A stretch of 64,000 bases of DNA from Acinetobacter sp. ANC 4805 (GTDB taxonomy: Bacteria > Pseudomonadota > Gammaproteobacteria > Pseudomonadales > Moraxellaceae). How positions within the stretch are numbered: the stretch's first letter is position 1; each line of letters begins with the position of its first letter. The translations under genes and the position numbers were made by a program. The stretch covers positions 372,001 through 436,000 of the forward strand of contig NZ_JAKZGD010000001.1 of the NCBI RefSeq assembly GCF_022549495.1, given 5' to 3'. The notes below the pieces were generated by a model that worked only from the letters and a program-made list of their open reading frames with translations, did no database searches and had not been told where the DNA came from. Below are positions 26,977 to 35,074 of the stretch, piece after piece.

Positions 26977-27594
26977 ATGCCTGAAATGACAACATCGAAT
27001 GCTAATGCATCGCAGCAACTGTATAACGATGATTTTTTGTTGGAATTACGACAACAAATGATGAAGTTTGCAGTATTGCAACTTTCTTCATTTCATCAAG
27101 CTGAGGATGTTGTGCAAGAAGCTTTAGTGAGTGCTTTACAACATTCAGGCTCTTTTTCTGGCCGATCAGCATTTAAAACATGGGTATTCGCTATTTTAAA
27201 AAATAAAATTGTTGATCTGATTCGTCAGAAGCAACGTTTAGTCAGTATGTCTGAATTGTTTGATACGGAAGAAAACGAGCGAAGCGTTGATGAGTTGTTT
27301 GATGCTTCAGGGCATTGGCAAAAATCAGAAAGACCAAAAGCATGGTTGAATCCTGAGGAAATGATGGAGCAGCAAGATTTTTGGATGATTTTCGATGCGT
27401 GTTTGAATCATTTACCAGCGAAGTGTGCACAAGTGTTTATGTTGCGGGAAATGATTGAACTGAGTTCAGATGAAATCTGTGAAAAATTAGACTTAAGCAT
27501 CTCAAACTTGAACGTTTTAATGTATCGCAGTCGAGCGAGACTGCGTGAATGCTTAGAAAATAAATGGTTACTTCAGGAGGATTGTTCATGTTGA
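26977..27594 (+). CDS. ECF-type RNA polymerase sigma factor
   Basis: This is a sigma-70 family factor with only regions 2 and 4. Region 2 reads MMKFAVLQLSSFHQAEDVVQEALVSAL and FKTWVFAILKNKIVDLIRQ. Region 4 reads LPAKCAQVFMLREMIELSSDEICEKLDLSISNLNVLMYRSRARLRECL, a helix-turn-helix. The linker is long and contains FDASGHW and W-LNPEEMM, typical of one RpoE-like group that pairs with small zinc anti-sigma factors. TTG (26953) and GTG (26965) starts are also in frame; I chose ATG 26977. It is the fourth gene of the precursor-MNIO-DUF2063 operon. Both ECF-like promoters of the cluster are probable targets, giving positive autoregulation. Confidence 0.88.
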   Translation: MPEMTTSNANASQQLYNDDFLLELRQQMMKFAVLQLSSFHQAEDVVQEALVSALQHSGSFSGRSAFKTWVFAILKNKIVDLIRQKQRLVSMSELFDTEENERSVDELFDASGHWQKSERPKAWLNPEEMMEQQDFWMIFDACLNHLPAKCAQVFMLREMIELSSDEICEKLDLSISNLNVLMYRSRARLRECLENKWLLQEDCSC

Positions 27595-27779
27595 CGTGCC
27601 GAGAAGCGACCCAATTGCTTTCAGAAAAACAAGACCGAATACTGAATTTCAAAGAACTGAGTGCTTTACAGTTTCATGTGATGATGTGTAGTCCGTGTCG
27701 ACGTTTTGGTAAGCAGATGAAGAGCTTAAGTTTATTATCGAAACAATATAAAAAGTTTGATGAAGGGCAGAAAGATTAA
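27588..27779 (+). CDS. Small zinc-binding anti-sigma factor (ZAS, zf-HC2-like)
   Basis: The 63-residue soluble protein has the His-x3-Cys-x2-Cys zinc anti-sigma motif (FHVMMCSPCRRF), with an additional Cys in the N-terminal MLTCREATQLLSEKQDR helix. That is the canonical layout of ZAS proteins. No membrane helix is present, so it would act in the cytosol, releasing sigma when the Cys pair is oxidised or loses zinc. The ATG at 27588 has a perfect AGGAGG site and overlaps the sigma stop codon, so sigma and anti-sigma are coupled. Confidence 0.85.
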   Translation: MLTCREATQLLSEKQDRILNFKELSALQFHVMMCSPCRRFGKQMKSLSLLSKQYKKFDEGQKD

Positions 27780-27783
27780 AATT

Positions 27784-27811
27784 AAAAAGCCTCAACGAAT
27801 TGAGGCTTTTT
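27784..27811. terminator. Bidirectional terminator between the sigma operon and the ETF-QO gene
   Basis: AAAAAGCCTCAA (27784-27795) pairs with TTGAGGCTTTTT (27800-27811) with a 4-nt loop CGAA. It lies between two convergent genes and has A and T arms for both directions. Confidence 0.92.
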
Positions 27812-27822
27812 AATTTTCAGAT

Positions 27823-29535
27823 TTACATATTTGGGTAGTTAGGACCACCGCCACCCTCAGGGGTTACCCAAGTAATGTTTTGTGATGGATCTTTGATGTC
27901 ACAAGTCTTACAGTGTACGCAGTTTGCTGCGTTGATTTGGAAGCGCTTAGAACCATCATCATTTTCCATGATTTCATAAACACCAGCAGGACAGTAGCGT
28001 TGAGCAGGCTCATCCCATTTTGGTAAGTTTACATTCACTGGCACTGATGGATCAGTTAGCTTCAAGTGAGCAGGTTGGTTTTCTTCATGTACTGTATTTG
28101 ATACGAAGACTGAAGATAAACGGTCAAAGGTTAACTTGCCATCTGGTTTTGGATAGTTTGGTTTGAACGTTGATGCATCTACAGTTTTAAGCGCAGCAAA
28201 GTCTTGTTTTAAATCGTGCAACGTAAATGGGACTTTAAGGATATTTTGATCGATAAAGTTAAATGCGCCACCAATCCAAGTACCAAACTTGTGCATTGCT
28301 GGACCAAAGTTACGTGCTTGATATAACTCTTCTTTTAACCAAGAATTATTGTACTTATCTGTATAAGCAGTTAACTCTTTAGCAAAATGGTCGTCACCTT
28401 CAAGAACGCGAGCAATCGCAAGATCACCACCTTTTTCTACGCCTGCAGCAATCGCTTCGAATACTGCTTCACCACACAGCATACCTGACTTCATTGCTGT
28501 ATGTGAGCCCTTGATTTTTGAGAAATTCAAGAAACCAGCATCATCACCAATTAAGCAACCGCCTGGGAATGTGAGTTTAGGTAAAGAGTTAAAGCCACCT
28601 TTTACAACCGCACGTGCGCCATAAGAAATGCGTTTACCACCTTCAAGGAATTGCTTAATGGTTGGGTGAGTTTTCCAACGTTGCATTTCCATGAATGGAT
28701 ACATATTTGGATTTTCATAAGATAAATCCACAATCATACCCAAAGTTACTTGGTTGTTTTCAGCGTGGTATAACCACCAACCACCAGCAGAACCTGTTTC
28801 AGATAAAGGCCAACCCGCACCATGCATCACTAGACCTGGTTTGTGTTTCGCTGGGTCGATTTCCCAAAGTTCTTTGATACCAATACCGTAGTGTTGTGGA
28901 TCAGCATCTTTATCAAGATTGTATTTTGCAATCAAACGCTTACCAAGGTGACCACGGCAACCTTCAGCAAACAAGGTATATTTTGCATGCAGTTCATAAC
29001 CAGGCGTGAAGTTATGTGTTGGCTCACCATTTTTGCCAATCCCCATATCACCTGTTTGAATCCCTTTTACCGTACCATCTTCATGGTAAAGTACTTCAGA
29101 AGCAGCAAAACCTGGGAAGATCGAAACTTCTAATTCTTCAGCTTTTTGACCTAACCAACGAACAACGTTACCAAGAGAAATGACATAGTTCCCTTCATTG
29201 TGCATTGATTTTGGTACCATCCAATACGGCATTTTTTGTGCTTTGGTATCAGAGAGTAAGAAATAGGTTTCATCGTCCGTTACAGGTACATTGAGTGGTG
29301 CACCTTCTTCTTTCCAGTTCGGGAACAATTCATTCATGGCACGTGGTTCAAGTACAGCACCAGAAAGGATATGCGCACCTACTTCAGAGCCTTTTTCAAC
29401 AACACATACAGAAAGATCAGGTAGGTTGTTTTCAATCGCTAATTGACGAATTTTAATCGCAGCAGATAAACCCGCAGGGCCTGCGCCTACGATCACTACG
29501 TCAAACTCCATCGCTTCACGTTCGATGTGTTCCAT
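27823..29535 (-). CDS. Electron transfer flavoprotein-ubiquinone oxidoreductase
   Basis: The 570-residue ETF-QO passes electrons from reduced ETF (fatty-acid and amino-acid oxidation) to ubiquinone. The N-terminal FAD motif is VVIVGAGPAGLSAAIKI; a middle GDDAGFLNFSKIKGSHTAMKSGMLCGEA block is the second FAD site and membrane-binding region; a C-terminal 4Fe-4S cluster is formed by CPAG, NCVHCKTC and PSQNI. Length equals the bacterial family. GAGGAG lies upstream of the ATG. A palindrome CAAACGTTTG at 29638-29647 is a candidate operator for a fatty-acid regulator. Confidence 0.95.
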   Translation of the reverse strand: MEHIEREAMEFDVVIVGAGPAGLSAAIKIRQLAIENNLPDLSVCVVEKGSEVGAHILSGAVLEPRAMNELFPNWKEEGAPLNVPVTDDETYFLLSDTKAQKMPYWMVPKSMHNEGNYVISLGNVVRWLGQKAEELEVSIFPGFAASEVLYHEDGTVKGIQTGDMGIGKNGEPTHNFTPGYELHAKYTLFAEGCRGHLGKRLIAKYNLDKDADPQHYGIGIKELWEIDPAKHKPGLVMHGAGWPLSETGSAGGWWLYHAENNQVTLGMIVDLSYENPNMYPFMEMQRWKTHPTIKQFLEGGKRISYGARAVVKGGFNSLPKLTFPGGCLIGDDAGFLNFSKIKGSHTAMKSGMLCGEAVFEAIAAGVEKGGDLAIARVLEGDDHFAKELTAYTDKYNNSWLKEELYQARNFGPAMHKFGTWIGGAFNFIDQNILKVPFTLHDLKQDFAALKTVDASTFKPNYPKPDGKLTFDRLSSVFVSNTVHEENQPAHLKLTDPSVPVNVNLPKWDEPAQRYCPAGVYEIMENDDGSKRFQINAANCVHCKTCDIKDPSQNITWVTPEGGGGPNYPNM

Positions 29536-29637
29536 GTAGGACTCCTCATATTTTTAAGGGTGGCAACCGTAATATTGCGATTCGGCGCTGCCATGAGTGT
29601 TCTGAATTGCCAAACACAAATGTTATTATTGTGCTTG

Positions 29638-29647
29638 CAAACGTTTG
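29638..29647. promoter_or_regulatory. Palindrome CAAACGTTTG in the ETF-QO / DUF1285 divergent region
   Basis: A perfect 10-bp palindrome lies 103 bp upstream of ETF-QO and 76 bp upstream of the DUF1285 gene. The half-sites CAAAC and GTTTG match those described for PsrA, the fatty-acid sensor that controls ETF genes in Pseudomonas, but without the usual spacer. A weak promoter (TTGTGC, 16 bp, TAGTAT) overlaps it on the plus strand. Confidence 0.35.
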
Positions 29648-29722
29648 GGATAGTATAGTTTTAAACCTTGATCTCGCCAATTGGCTGAGCGGTCATATTT
29701 TCTCGTCAGCAAGGCATAAACT

Positions 29723-30334
29723 ATGATAAATGAAAATGATTCTCCACAGAATATAGGAAAAATCGTGTTTCCTGATGATAGAAACTTAATGAACATTTCA
29801 CAATACTTAAAAGATGTACAGCAAAGTCACAAAAGGTCAATTCCGCCTTTAGACCAATGGCATCCAAAGCATTGTGGCAAGATGAATTTACAGGTAAAAG
29901 CCAATGGAGAATGGTGGCATGAAGGTCAATTGATCAAGCGACAAGCTCTATTGGATTTATTTAGTACAGTGCTATGGAAAGAGGACAGCAAATTTTATCT
30001 CAAGACACCCGTTGAGCAAATTGAAATTGAGGTTGAGGATGAGCCTTTATTGATCAATCAAGTGGATCAAATTGAGATTGAAGATAGATTTTATTTGCAA
30101 CTGACAACAATCAATCAGGATGTGATCATTGTGGATGAAAAGCATCCTATTTTTATGCGCGAATATGCAGGAGAGTTACGTCCTTATGTCCATGTTCGTT
30201 TTGGGATCAATGCGTTGATTCAACGCCAAAGTTTTTATCATCTCGTGAACTACGGTTCTTTGTCTGAAAATGCACAAGGCGAAACAGTTTTAACATTAAA
30301 AAGTGGTGATTTGGTCTTGCATTTGAGCACCTGA
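29723..30334 (+). CDS. DUF1285-family protein
   Basis: The 203-residue protein has a core that fits the two-domain, beta-barrel DUF1285 family (PPLDQWHPKHCGKMNLQVKANGEWWHEGQLIKRQALLDLFSTVLW, then KFYLKTPVEQIEIEVEDEPLLI). The family has no known biochemical role. There is no signal peptide. It is placed divergently from ETF-QO and 37 bp before murI, with which it may share a transcript. Confidence 0.8.
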   Translation: MINENDSPQNIGKIVFPDDRNLMNISQYLKDVQQSHKRSIPPLDQWHPKHCGKMNLQVKANGEWWHEGQLIKRQALLDLFSTVLWKEDSKFYLKTPVEQIEIEVEDEPLLINQVDQIEIEDRFYLQLTTINQDVIIVDEKHPIFMREYAGELRPYVHVRFGINALIQRQSFYHLVNYGSLSENAQGETVLTLKSGDLVLHLST

Positions 30335-30371
30335 GGTTTAAGCTTAAAAGATTAGATAGACAAGTGCTCAT

Positions 30372-31256
30372 GTGTGTATGACAGCAATTCAACCTATACC
30401 TTTCTTATTAAATCCTATGCCACATGCATCTTCAGATGCACCGATTGGGGTTTTTGATTCTGGAGTAGGGGGATTGTCGATTGCACAAGAAATTGCTCAA
30501 CATTTGCCAAATGAACGCATTCTCTATTATGCAGATACCGCTCATGTTCCGTATGGTGCTCGTTCAGATCAAGAAATTCGTCAATTAACAGCGCAAGCAA
30601 TTGAATGGCTTTATCGTCAAGGTTGTAAAATTGCGGTGGTTGCTTGTAATACGGCTTCGGCATTTAGTTTGGATTATTTACGTGAACATTATGGCGAACA
30701 TTTCCCGATTGTTGGATTAGTCCCTGCATTAAAGCCTGCGGTCATTCAGACACAGTCCAAAGTGGTCGCAGTGCTTGCAACACCAGCAACATTTCGTGGT
30801 CAGTTGATCAAAGATGTCGTTACGAAGTTTGCTCAGCCTGCAGGAGTAAAAGTTTTAGCTGTAACAAGCCTAGAATTGGTACCTTTTGTTGAATCTGGGC
30901 AGCAAATGAGTCAGGTTTGCTTAGATGTTTTACGGACGGTTTTACAACCAGTGGTCACTGAGGGAGCAGACTTTTTGGTGTTAGGTTGTACCCATTATCC
31001 CTTCCTAAAAGATGCAATTCGTCAGGTTTTTGGTGGAAAATTAAGATTAATTGATTCTGGACAGGCAGTCGCACGACAAACAGCATATATTCTGATAAAA
31101 AATGGGTTATTATGTGACAAAATAAGTCATAATATTACACGTATTGAGTGTTATGTCAGCGGTAATAATGCGATTGAGTTAACATTAGTACTCAAACATC
31201 TACTACCAGAACAACTAACATGGACGATCCGGAATTTAGATGATATTACTGTTTAA
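30372..31256 (+). CDS. murI: Glutamate racemase
   Basis: MurI makes D-glutamate for peptidoglycan. The two catalytic Cys blocks are present: IGVFDSGVGGLSI with VACNTAS (Cys near residue 95) and LGCTHYPFL (Cys near residue 205). YYADTAHVPYGARS is the conserved loop. The C-terminus is slightly long. Start codons at 30372, 30378 and 30417 are possible; the last, MPHASSDAPIGVFDSG, would give a family-like N-terminus, and none has a strong ribosome binding site. Confidence 0.94.
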   Translation: MCMTAIQPIPFLLNPMPHASSDAPIGVFDSGVGGLSIAQEIAQHLPNERILYYADTAHVPYGARSDQEIRQLTAQAIEWLYRQGCKIAVVACNTASAFSLDYLREHYGEHFPIVGLVPALKPAVIQTQSKVVAVLATPATFRGQLIKDVVTKFAQPAGVKVLAVTSLELVPFVESGQQMSQVCLDVLRTVLQPVVTEGADFLVLGCTHYPFLKDAIRQVFGGKLRLIDSGQAVARQTAYILIKNGLLCDKISHNITRIECYVSGNNAIELTLVLKHLLPEQLTWTIRNLDDITV

Positions 31257-31360
31257 ATGATTAAAATATAACCATATTTTGGGTTTTATCTAGGTTATCT
31301 ATTAATAAATTTTAAGCAAAATAGCTTAAAATTGTTGATAAGTGAATTGGGGCTTGGCCT

Positions 31361-32389
31361 ATGCAAGATACTCGTTATCAAGTGTTTATTTCTACGTCTG
31401 GCAATGAAATGCAACCAGAACGAGCGGTTTTGACTCAGACTTTGGTTGGGATGGGATTCTTTTCATGGGGCTTAGAACAGCGCACGCCATTAAGTACCTC
31501 GATTGCTCGTCGTCAGATTGATGATTGTGATTACGTGGTGATCTTGTTAGGTAGTCAGTATGGTGAACAATCTGTTTCGGGTGTCGGTTATATGCATCTG
31601 GAATATATTTATGCGATGACCAAACAGAAGCCCGTTATTGTATTTATGCACGAAGATCCAGAATCTCGTGAGTCTAATTTGCATGACAATAAACCTGAAT
31701 TAAAAGAAAAATTTAAAGAATTTAGAAAGCAGCTCCAACATGAAGTTGACCAAGTCTTTAGTTACCGTACTTTACGTGATTTAGAACTTGCGGTGCGTTC
31801 AAACATGCCACAAATGTTAGAGCGTTATCCTGTAGTGGGGTGGGTACGTCCGCAAAATACACAGGTTTTACAAGACGAAATAGATAATCTGCGCGCGAAG
31901 GTTAAACAGCTCGAAACTGAGATTGGTGGTCGTGAAGCTGATCCTATTGCGACAGTTCCTAAAGTGTCCATGCATGAACTTTATTCGTTTGAATATCGTA
32001 TGCATGCTTATCAAGACGGTAATTTCAAAGAAGTTAAACCATTCCGTAAAATGACATGGGCGCAATTACTCAATGTATTGGGTTCGTCTTTTGTGATCCC
32101 AACACCTGAAGAATATTTTTCTAAACGTATGAATGAATATTTGAATGAAACAGGTTTGGAAGATGCGCGTGTAGAAATGCCAAGAGCACATGCAGTTTCT
32201 CGTGCGCAAATTAATATTCGTGCATTGCATGAGATTAAGATGCAGATGCGTCAGAATGAATGGATTATGCCAACAGGACGTGATGATCGCCAACGGATGT
32301 TATGGCAATTAACTCAGAAAGGTCAGAAACTCTTGGAAAGTAATATTTTAGATAGTAATCGAGTTTTTCAAATGAAGACCATGCATTAA
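31361..32389 (+). CDS. DUF4062-domain protein with coiled coil
   Basis: The 342-residue protein begins with a DUF4062 domain (RYQVFISTSGNEMQPERAVLTQTL, then DDCDYVVILLGSQYGEQSVSGVGYMHLEYIYAM), a TIR-like alpha/beta fold related to nucleoside deoxyribosyltransferases. A short coiled coil (DEIDNLRAKVKQLETEIG, about residues 168-186) separates it from a C-terminal part without a family I recognise, which ends in a possible winged-helix element. DUF4062 domains occur in sensing and defence proteins. Here the gene sits among core genes (murI, hemH), which points to a housekeeping use. Function unknown. Confidence 0.75.
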   Translation: MQDTRYQVFISTSGNEMQPERAVLTQTLVGMGFFSWGLEQRTPLSTSIARRQIDDCDYVVILLGSQYGEQSVSGVGYMHLEYIYAMTKQKPVIVFMHEDPESRESNLHDNKPELKEKFKEFRKQLQHEVDQVFSYRTLRDLELAVRSNMPQMLERYPVVGWVRPQNTQVLQDEIDNLRAKVKQLETEIGGREADPIATVPKVSMHELYSFEYRMHAYQDGNFKEVKPFRKMTWAQLLNVLGSSFVIPTPEEYFSKRMNEYLNETGLEDARVEMPRAHAVSRAQINIRALHEIKMQMRQNEWIMPTGRDDRQRMLWQLTQKGQKLLESNILDSNRVFQMKTMH

Positions 32390-32458
32390 TTCCATTTAAA
32401 AAATAATGATAAAACTGCTAAAGTAATTGAAGAAATTCAGTTATAGCGGAAGCGATCT

Positions 32459-33475
32459 ATGTCAGCTACACCAAAACCAAAAGTGACTGTGATTTTAGCA
32501 AATTTAGGTACACCAGACGAAGCCACTGTGCCCGCAGTACGTCGATTCTTAAAACAATTTTTATCAGATACACGAGTCATTGAAATCCCCAAACCGATTT
32601 GGTGGATTATTTTACATTTATTTGTCCTGACATTCCGCCCCAAACGAGTTGCGGAAGCTTATGCTTCTGTTTGGTCAAATGATTCTCCGATGCGTGAAAT
32701 CGTACTTGAGCAAACACAATTGATTAAACAACGCTTAACAGATGAGAATCATCAATTTGACCTCACAGTTGTAGCCGCAATGACCTATGGGCAACCGAGT
32801 ATTTATACTGTTTTTGAGCAACTTGAAAAAGATCCGCAAGAGCATGTCATTCTTTTACCCTTGTTTCCGCAATATTCAGCTACATCAACAGCCCCTCTTT
32901 ATGATGCTGTTGCGAAATGGATTCCCAAGCAACGCCATTTACCTGGGTTCACGTTCATTAAAGATTATTATCAACATCCAATGTTTATTCAGGCATTGAC
33001 GGATAGTGTTTTAAATTATCAAACCAAGTATGGTAAAGCTGAAAAATTATTGATGTCTTTTCATGGGATTCCACAACCTTATGCGGATAAAGGCGATCCC
33101 TATGCTGATCGTTGTCGCATGACAGCGAAATTGGTGGCTGAAGCCTTACATTTACATGAGCATGAGTGGGCAATCAGCTTCCAGTCCCGTTTTGGTAAGC
33201 AGGAATGGGTGAAGCCTTATACGGATGTTGTATTACAGCAATGGGGCGAGCAAAAAGTTAAATCAGTGCAACTCTTGAGTCCTGCATTTTCGGCAGATTG
33301 TTTAGAAACATTGGAAGAGTTAGCGATCCAGAATAAAGAACTGTTTCAACATGCGGGTGGTGGGGAATATGCTTATATTCCGGCTTTGAACAGTGATCAA
33401 GCGCATATTGATTTGCTTGCTAGTCTGGTTCAGGCTAATCTTGACGCTCTCACTCATACCTTAGCCCATCATTAA
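32459..33475 (+). CDS. hemH: Ferrochelatase
   Basis: The 338-residue HemH inserts Fe2+ into protoporphyrin IX in the last step of haem synthesis. Signatures include [31 protein letters not shown], the catalytic-His block [36 protein letters not shown] and [17 protein letters not shown]. Length and domain order are normal, with no extra membrane anchor. A GGAAG ribosome binding site lies before the ATG. The MBL-fold hydrolase gene starts 30 bp after it. Confidence 0.96.
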   Translation: MSATPKPKVTVILANLGTPDEATVPAVRRFLKQFLSDTRVIEIPKPIWWIILHLFVLTFRPKRVAEAYASVWSNDSPMREIVLEQTQLIKQRLTDENHQFDLTVVAAMTYGQPSIYTVFEQLEKDPQEHVILLPLFPQYSATSTAPLYDAVAKWIPKQRHLPGFTFIKDYYQHPMFIQALTDSVLNYQTKYGKAEKLLMSFHGIPQPYADKGDPYADRCRMTAKLVAEALHLHEHEWAISFQSRFGKQEWVKPYTDVVLQQWGEQKVKSVQLLSPAFSADCLETLEELAIQNKELFQHAGGGEYAYIPALNSDQAHIDLLASLVQANLDALTHTLAHH

Positions 33476-33505
33476 ATTGACGTTTTATTTCGCCAGAGGT
33501 TTTTT

Positions 33506-34150
33506 ATGTTGCAAGTCAAAATTGTACCCGTTACTGCATTTGCCCAAAATTGTTCTATTCTTTGGGATAGTGAAAGTAAAGATGCTGTTTTGATTGACGC
33601 AGGTGGCGATGCTGCTGTACTCAAACAACAAGTAGAAGCACTCGGTTTAAATGTTAAAGCACTTTGGCTCACGCATGGGCATCTTGATCATGCAGGTGCA
33701 GTGGGTGAACTTGCTGAGACATGGAATATTCCAGTGATTGGGCCGCATAAAGAAGATCAATTTTGGCTTGATATGATCCAAGAAGTCTCAGCACGCTATG
33801 GCTTCCCGATCCCACAACCTGTCAAAGTTGATCAGTGGTTAGAAGGTGGAGAAACCTTGAAACTGGGTGAAGATGAGTTTGAAGTCCGTTTTGCGCCAGG
33901 TCATACCCCAGGTCATGTGATGTTCTATAATGCCAAACATGGTTTGCTCTGGACAGGTGATGTATTGTTCAAAGGTTCGATTGGGCGTACTGATTTTCCA
34001 AAAGGCAATCATCAGCAATTACTCGATTCAATTCAACGAGAATGCTTTAGTTTGCCTGATGAAACTCAATTTATTTCAGGTCATGGACCTATGAGTACCA
34101 TTGGCTATGAAAAGCAATTTAACCCATTCGTTGCAAGTAAAGCAGGTTAG
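33506..34150 (+). CDS. MBL-fold metallohydrolase (YcbL/glyoxalase II-like)
   Basis: The 214-residue protein has the metal-binding motif THGHLDHAG, a central GHTPGH and a later FSGHGP, giving the full His/Asp ligand set of the metallo-beta-lactamase fold. The length is that of YcbL-type single-domain enzymes, which lack the glyoxalase II C-terminal substrate domain, so hydroxyacylglutathione hydrolysis is possible but not certain. Its 3' end overlaps the end of yacG on the other strand by 4 bp. Confidence 0.85.
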   Translation: MLQVKIVPVTAFAQNCSILWDSESKDAVLIDAGGDAAVLKQQVEALGLNVKALWLTHGHLDHAGAVGELAETWNIPVIGPHKEDQFWLDMIQEVSARYGFPIPQPVKVDQWLEGGETLKLGEDEFEVRFAPGHTPGHVMFYNAKHGLLWTGDVLFKGSIGRTDFPKGNHQQLLDSIQRECFSLPDETQFISGHGPMSTIGYEKQFNPFVASKAG

Positions 34151-34338
34151 TCCTCGTAATCATCTTCTTGGCGTTGTAAACCTGCTTGAGGAGCATCTTG
34201 AGTCGGTAATTTATATTCATCGCTTGCCCAAGCACCTAGGTCGATCAATTTACAACGCTCTGAGCAAAAAGGACGAAATTCATTAGCTTCCCAAGTGCTA
34301 GCTTCGCCACAACGGGGGCAGGGAAATGTACGTGGCAT
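34147..34338 (-). CDS. yacG: DNA gyrase inhibitor YacG
   Basis: The 63-residue zinc-finger protein has CPRC at the N-terminus and [22 protein letters not shown], together the Cys4 zinc site and the conserved WxxEEYxIP-like tail. YacG binds GyrB and blocks DNA binding. It lies tail to tail with the MBL-fold gene, sharing 4 bp. Confidence 0.92.
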   Translation of the reverse strand: MPRTFPCPRCGEASTWEANEFRPFCSERCKLIDLGAWASDEYKLPTQDAPQAGLQRQEDDYED

Positions 34339-34429
34339 AGAAAATTCCTAAAACATAAAATAAATAGATTAGGCAAAAGTAAGGTGAGTTGTTAGACTTA
34401 TGCCGATTTTTAGATAGTTTGATGAGATT

Positions 34430-35074
34430 ATGTCGATTCGTCAATTTCAAGCACAACGTATGCAAGCGCCTCGTGATTTTACTGCCATTCCCAATATACC
34501 GATTTGTGTCGAAATTGGTGCTGGAAAAGGCAAACATGCCTTATTGTTTACTGGGCAACATCCGCACACAGCGTTGTATGCAATTGAACGAACTAAAGAA
34601 AAGTTTGTAGCGATGCAAAAGCAGCATCAACTAGAGCCACGTGAATATTTACATCCAGTACATGCCGATGCCTTGCCGTGGGTGGTACATGCTTTGTTTC
34701 CAGCGCAAGTGGAACAATTTTTTATTCTTTACCCAAACCCAGAGCCGCATAATCCTGCACAGCGTTGGCTCAATATGCCATTCTTTGAATTCTTACTGTC
34801 TCGCCTTCAGCCCAATGGTACGATTACGCTCGCAAGCAATATTCCTTCATATATTGATGAAGCAGAACAGCAGTTGCTTGAGCTGTGGAAATTACCGTAT
34901 GAAAAACAAAAAATTGCAGCAGATTCTGCACGTACTCATTTTGAAATTAAGTACTTAGAACGTGGTGAGTTGTGCCAACAACTGATCATTCGTAAACCAG
35001 AAGGCTATACAACCCGTTTTGATGATTTTGCACCTTTGCAAAGGCAGAATACTCAAGAGAACCTTGATGTCTAA
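34430..35074 (+). CDS. TrmB-like SAM-dependent methyltransferase
   Basis: The 214-residue Rossmann methyltransferase has the SAM motif CVEIGAGKGKHALLFT, an acidic ERTKEKFV loop, and FILYPNPEPHNPAQRW in place of the FPDPWPKxRHxKRR motif of true TrmB (tRNA guanine-N7 methyltransferase). The family resemblance is clear, but the basic motif is changed, so it may be a paralogue with another substrate. It overlaps the flavoprotein gene by 8 bp, which suggests cotranscription. Confidence 0.7.
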   Translation: MSIRQFQAQRMQAPRDFTAIPNIPICVEIGAGKGKHALLFTGQHPHTALYAIERTKEKFVAMQKQHQLEPREYLHPVHADALPWVVHALFPAQVEQFFILYPNPEPHNPAQRWLNMPFFEFLLSRLQPNGTITLASNIPSYIDEAEQQLLELWKLPYEKQKIAADSARTHFEIKYLERGELCQQLIIRKPEGYTTRFDDFAPLQRQNTQENLDV

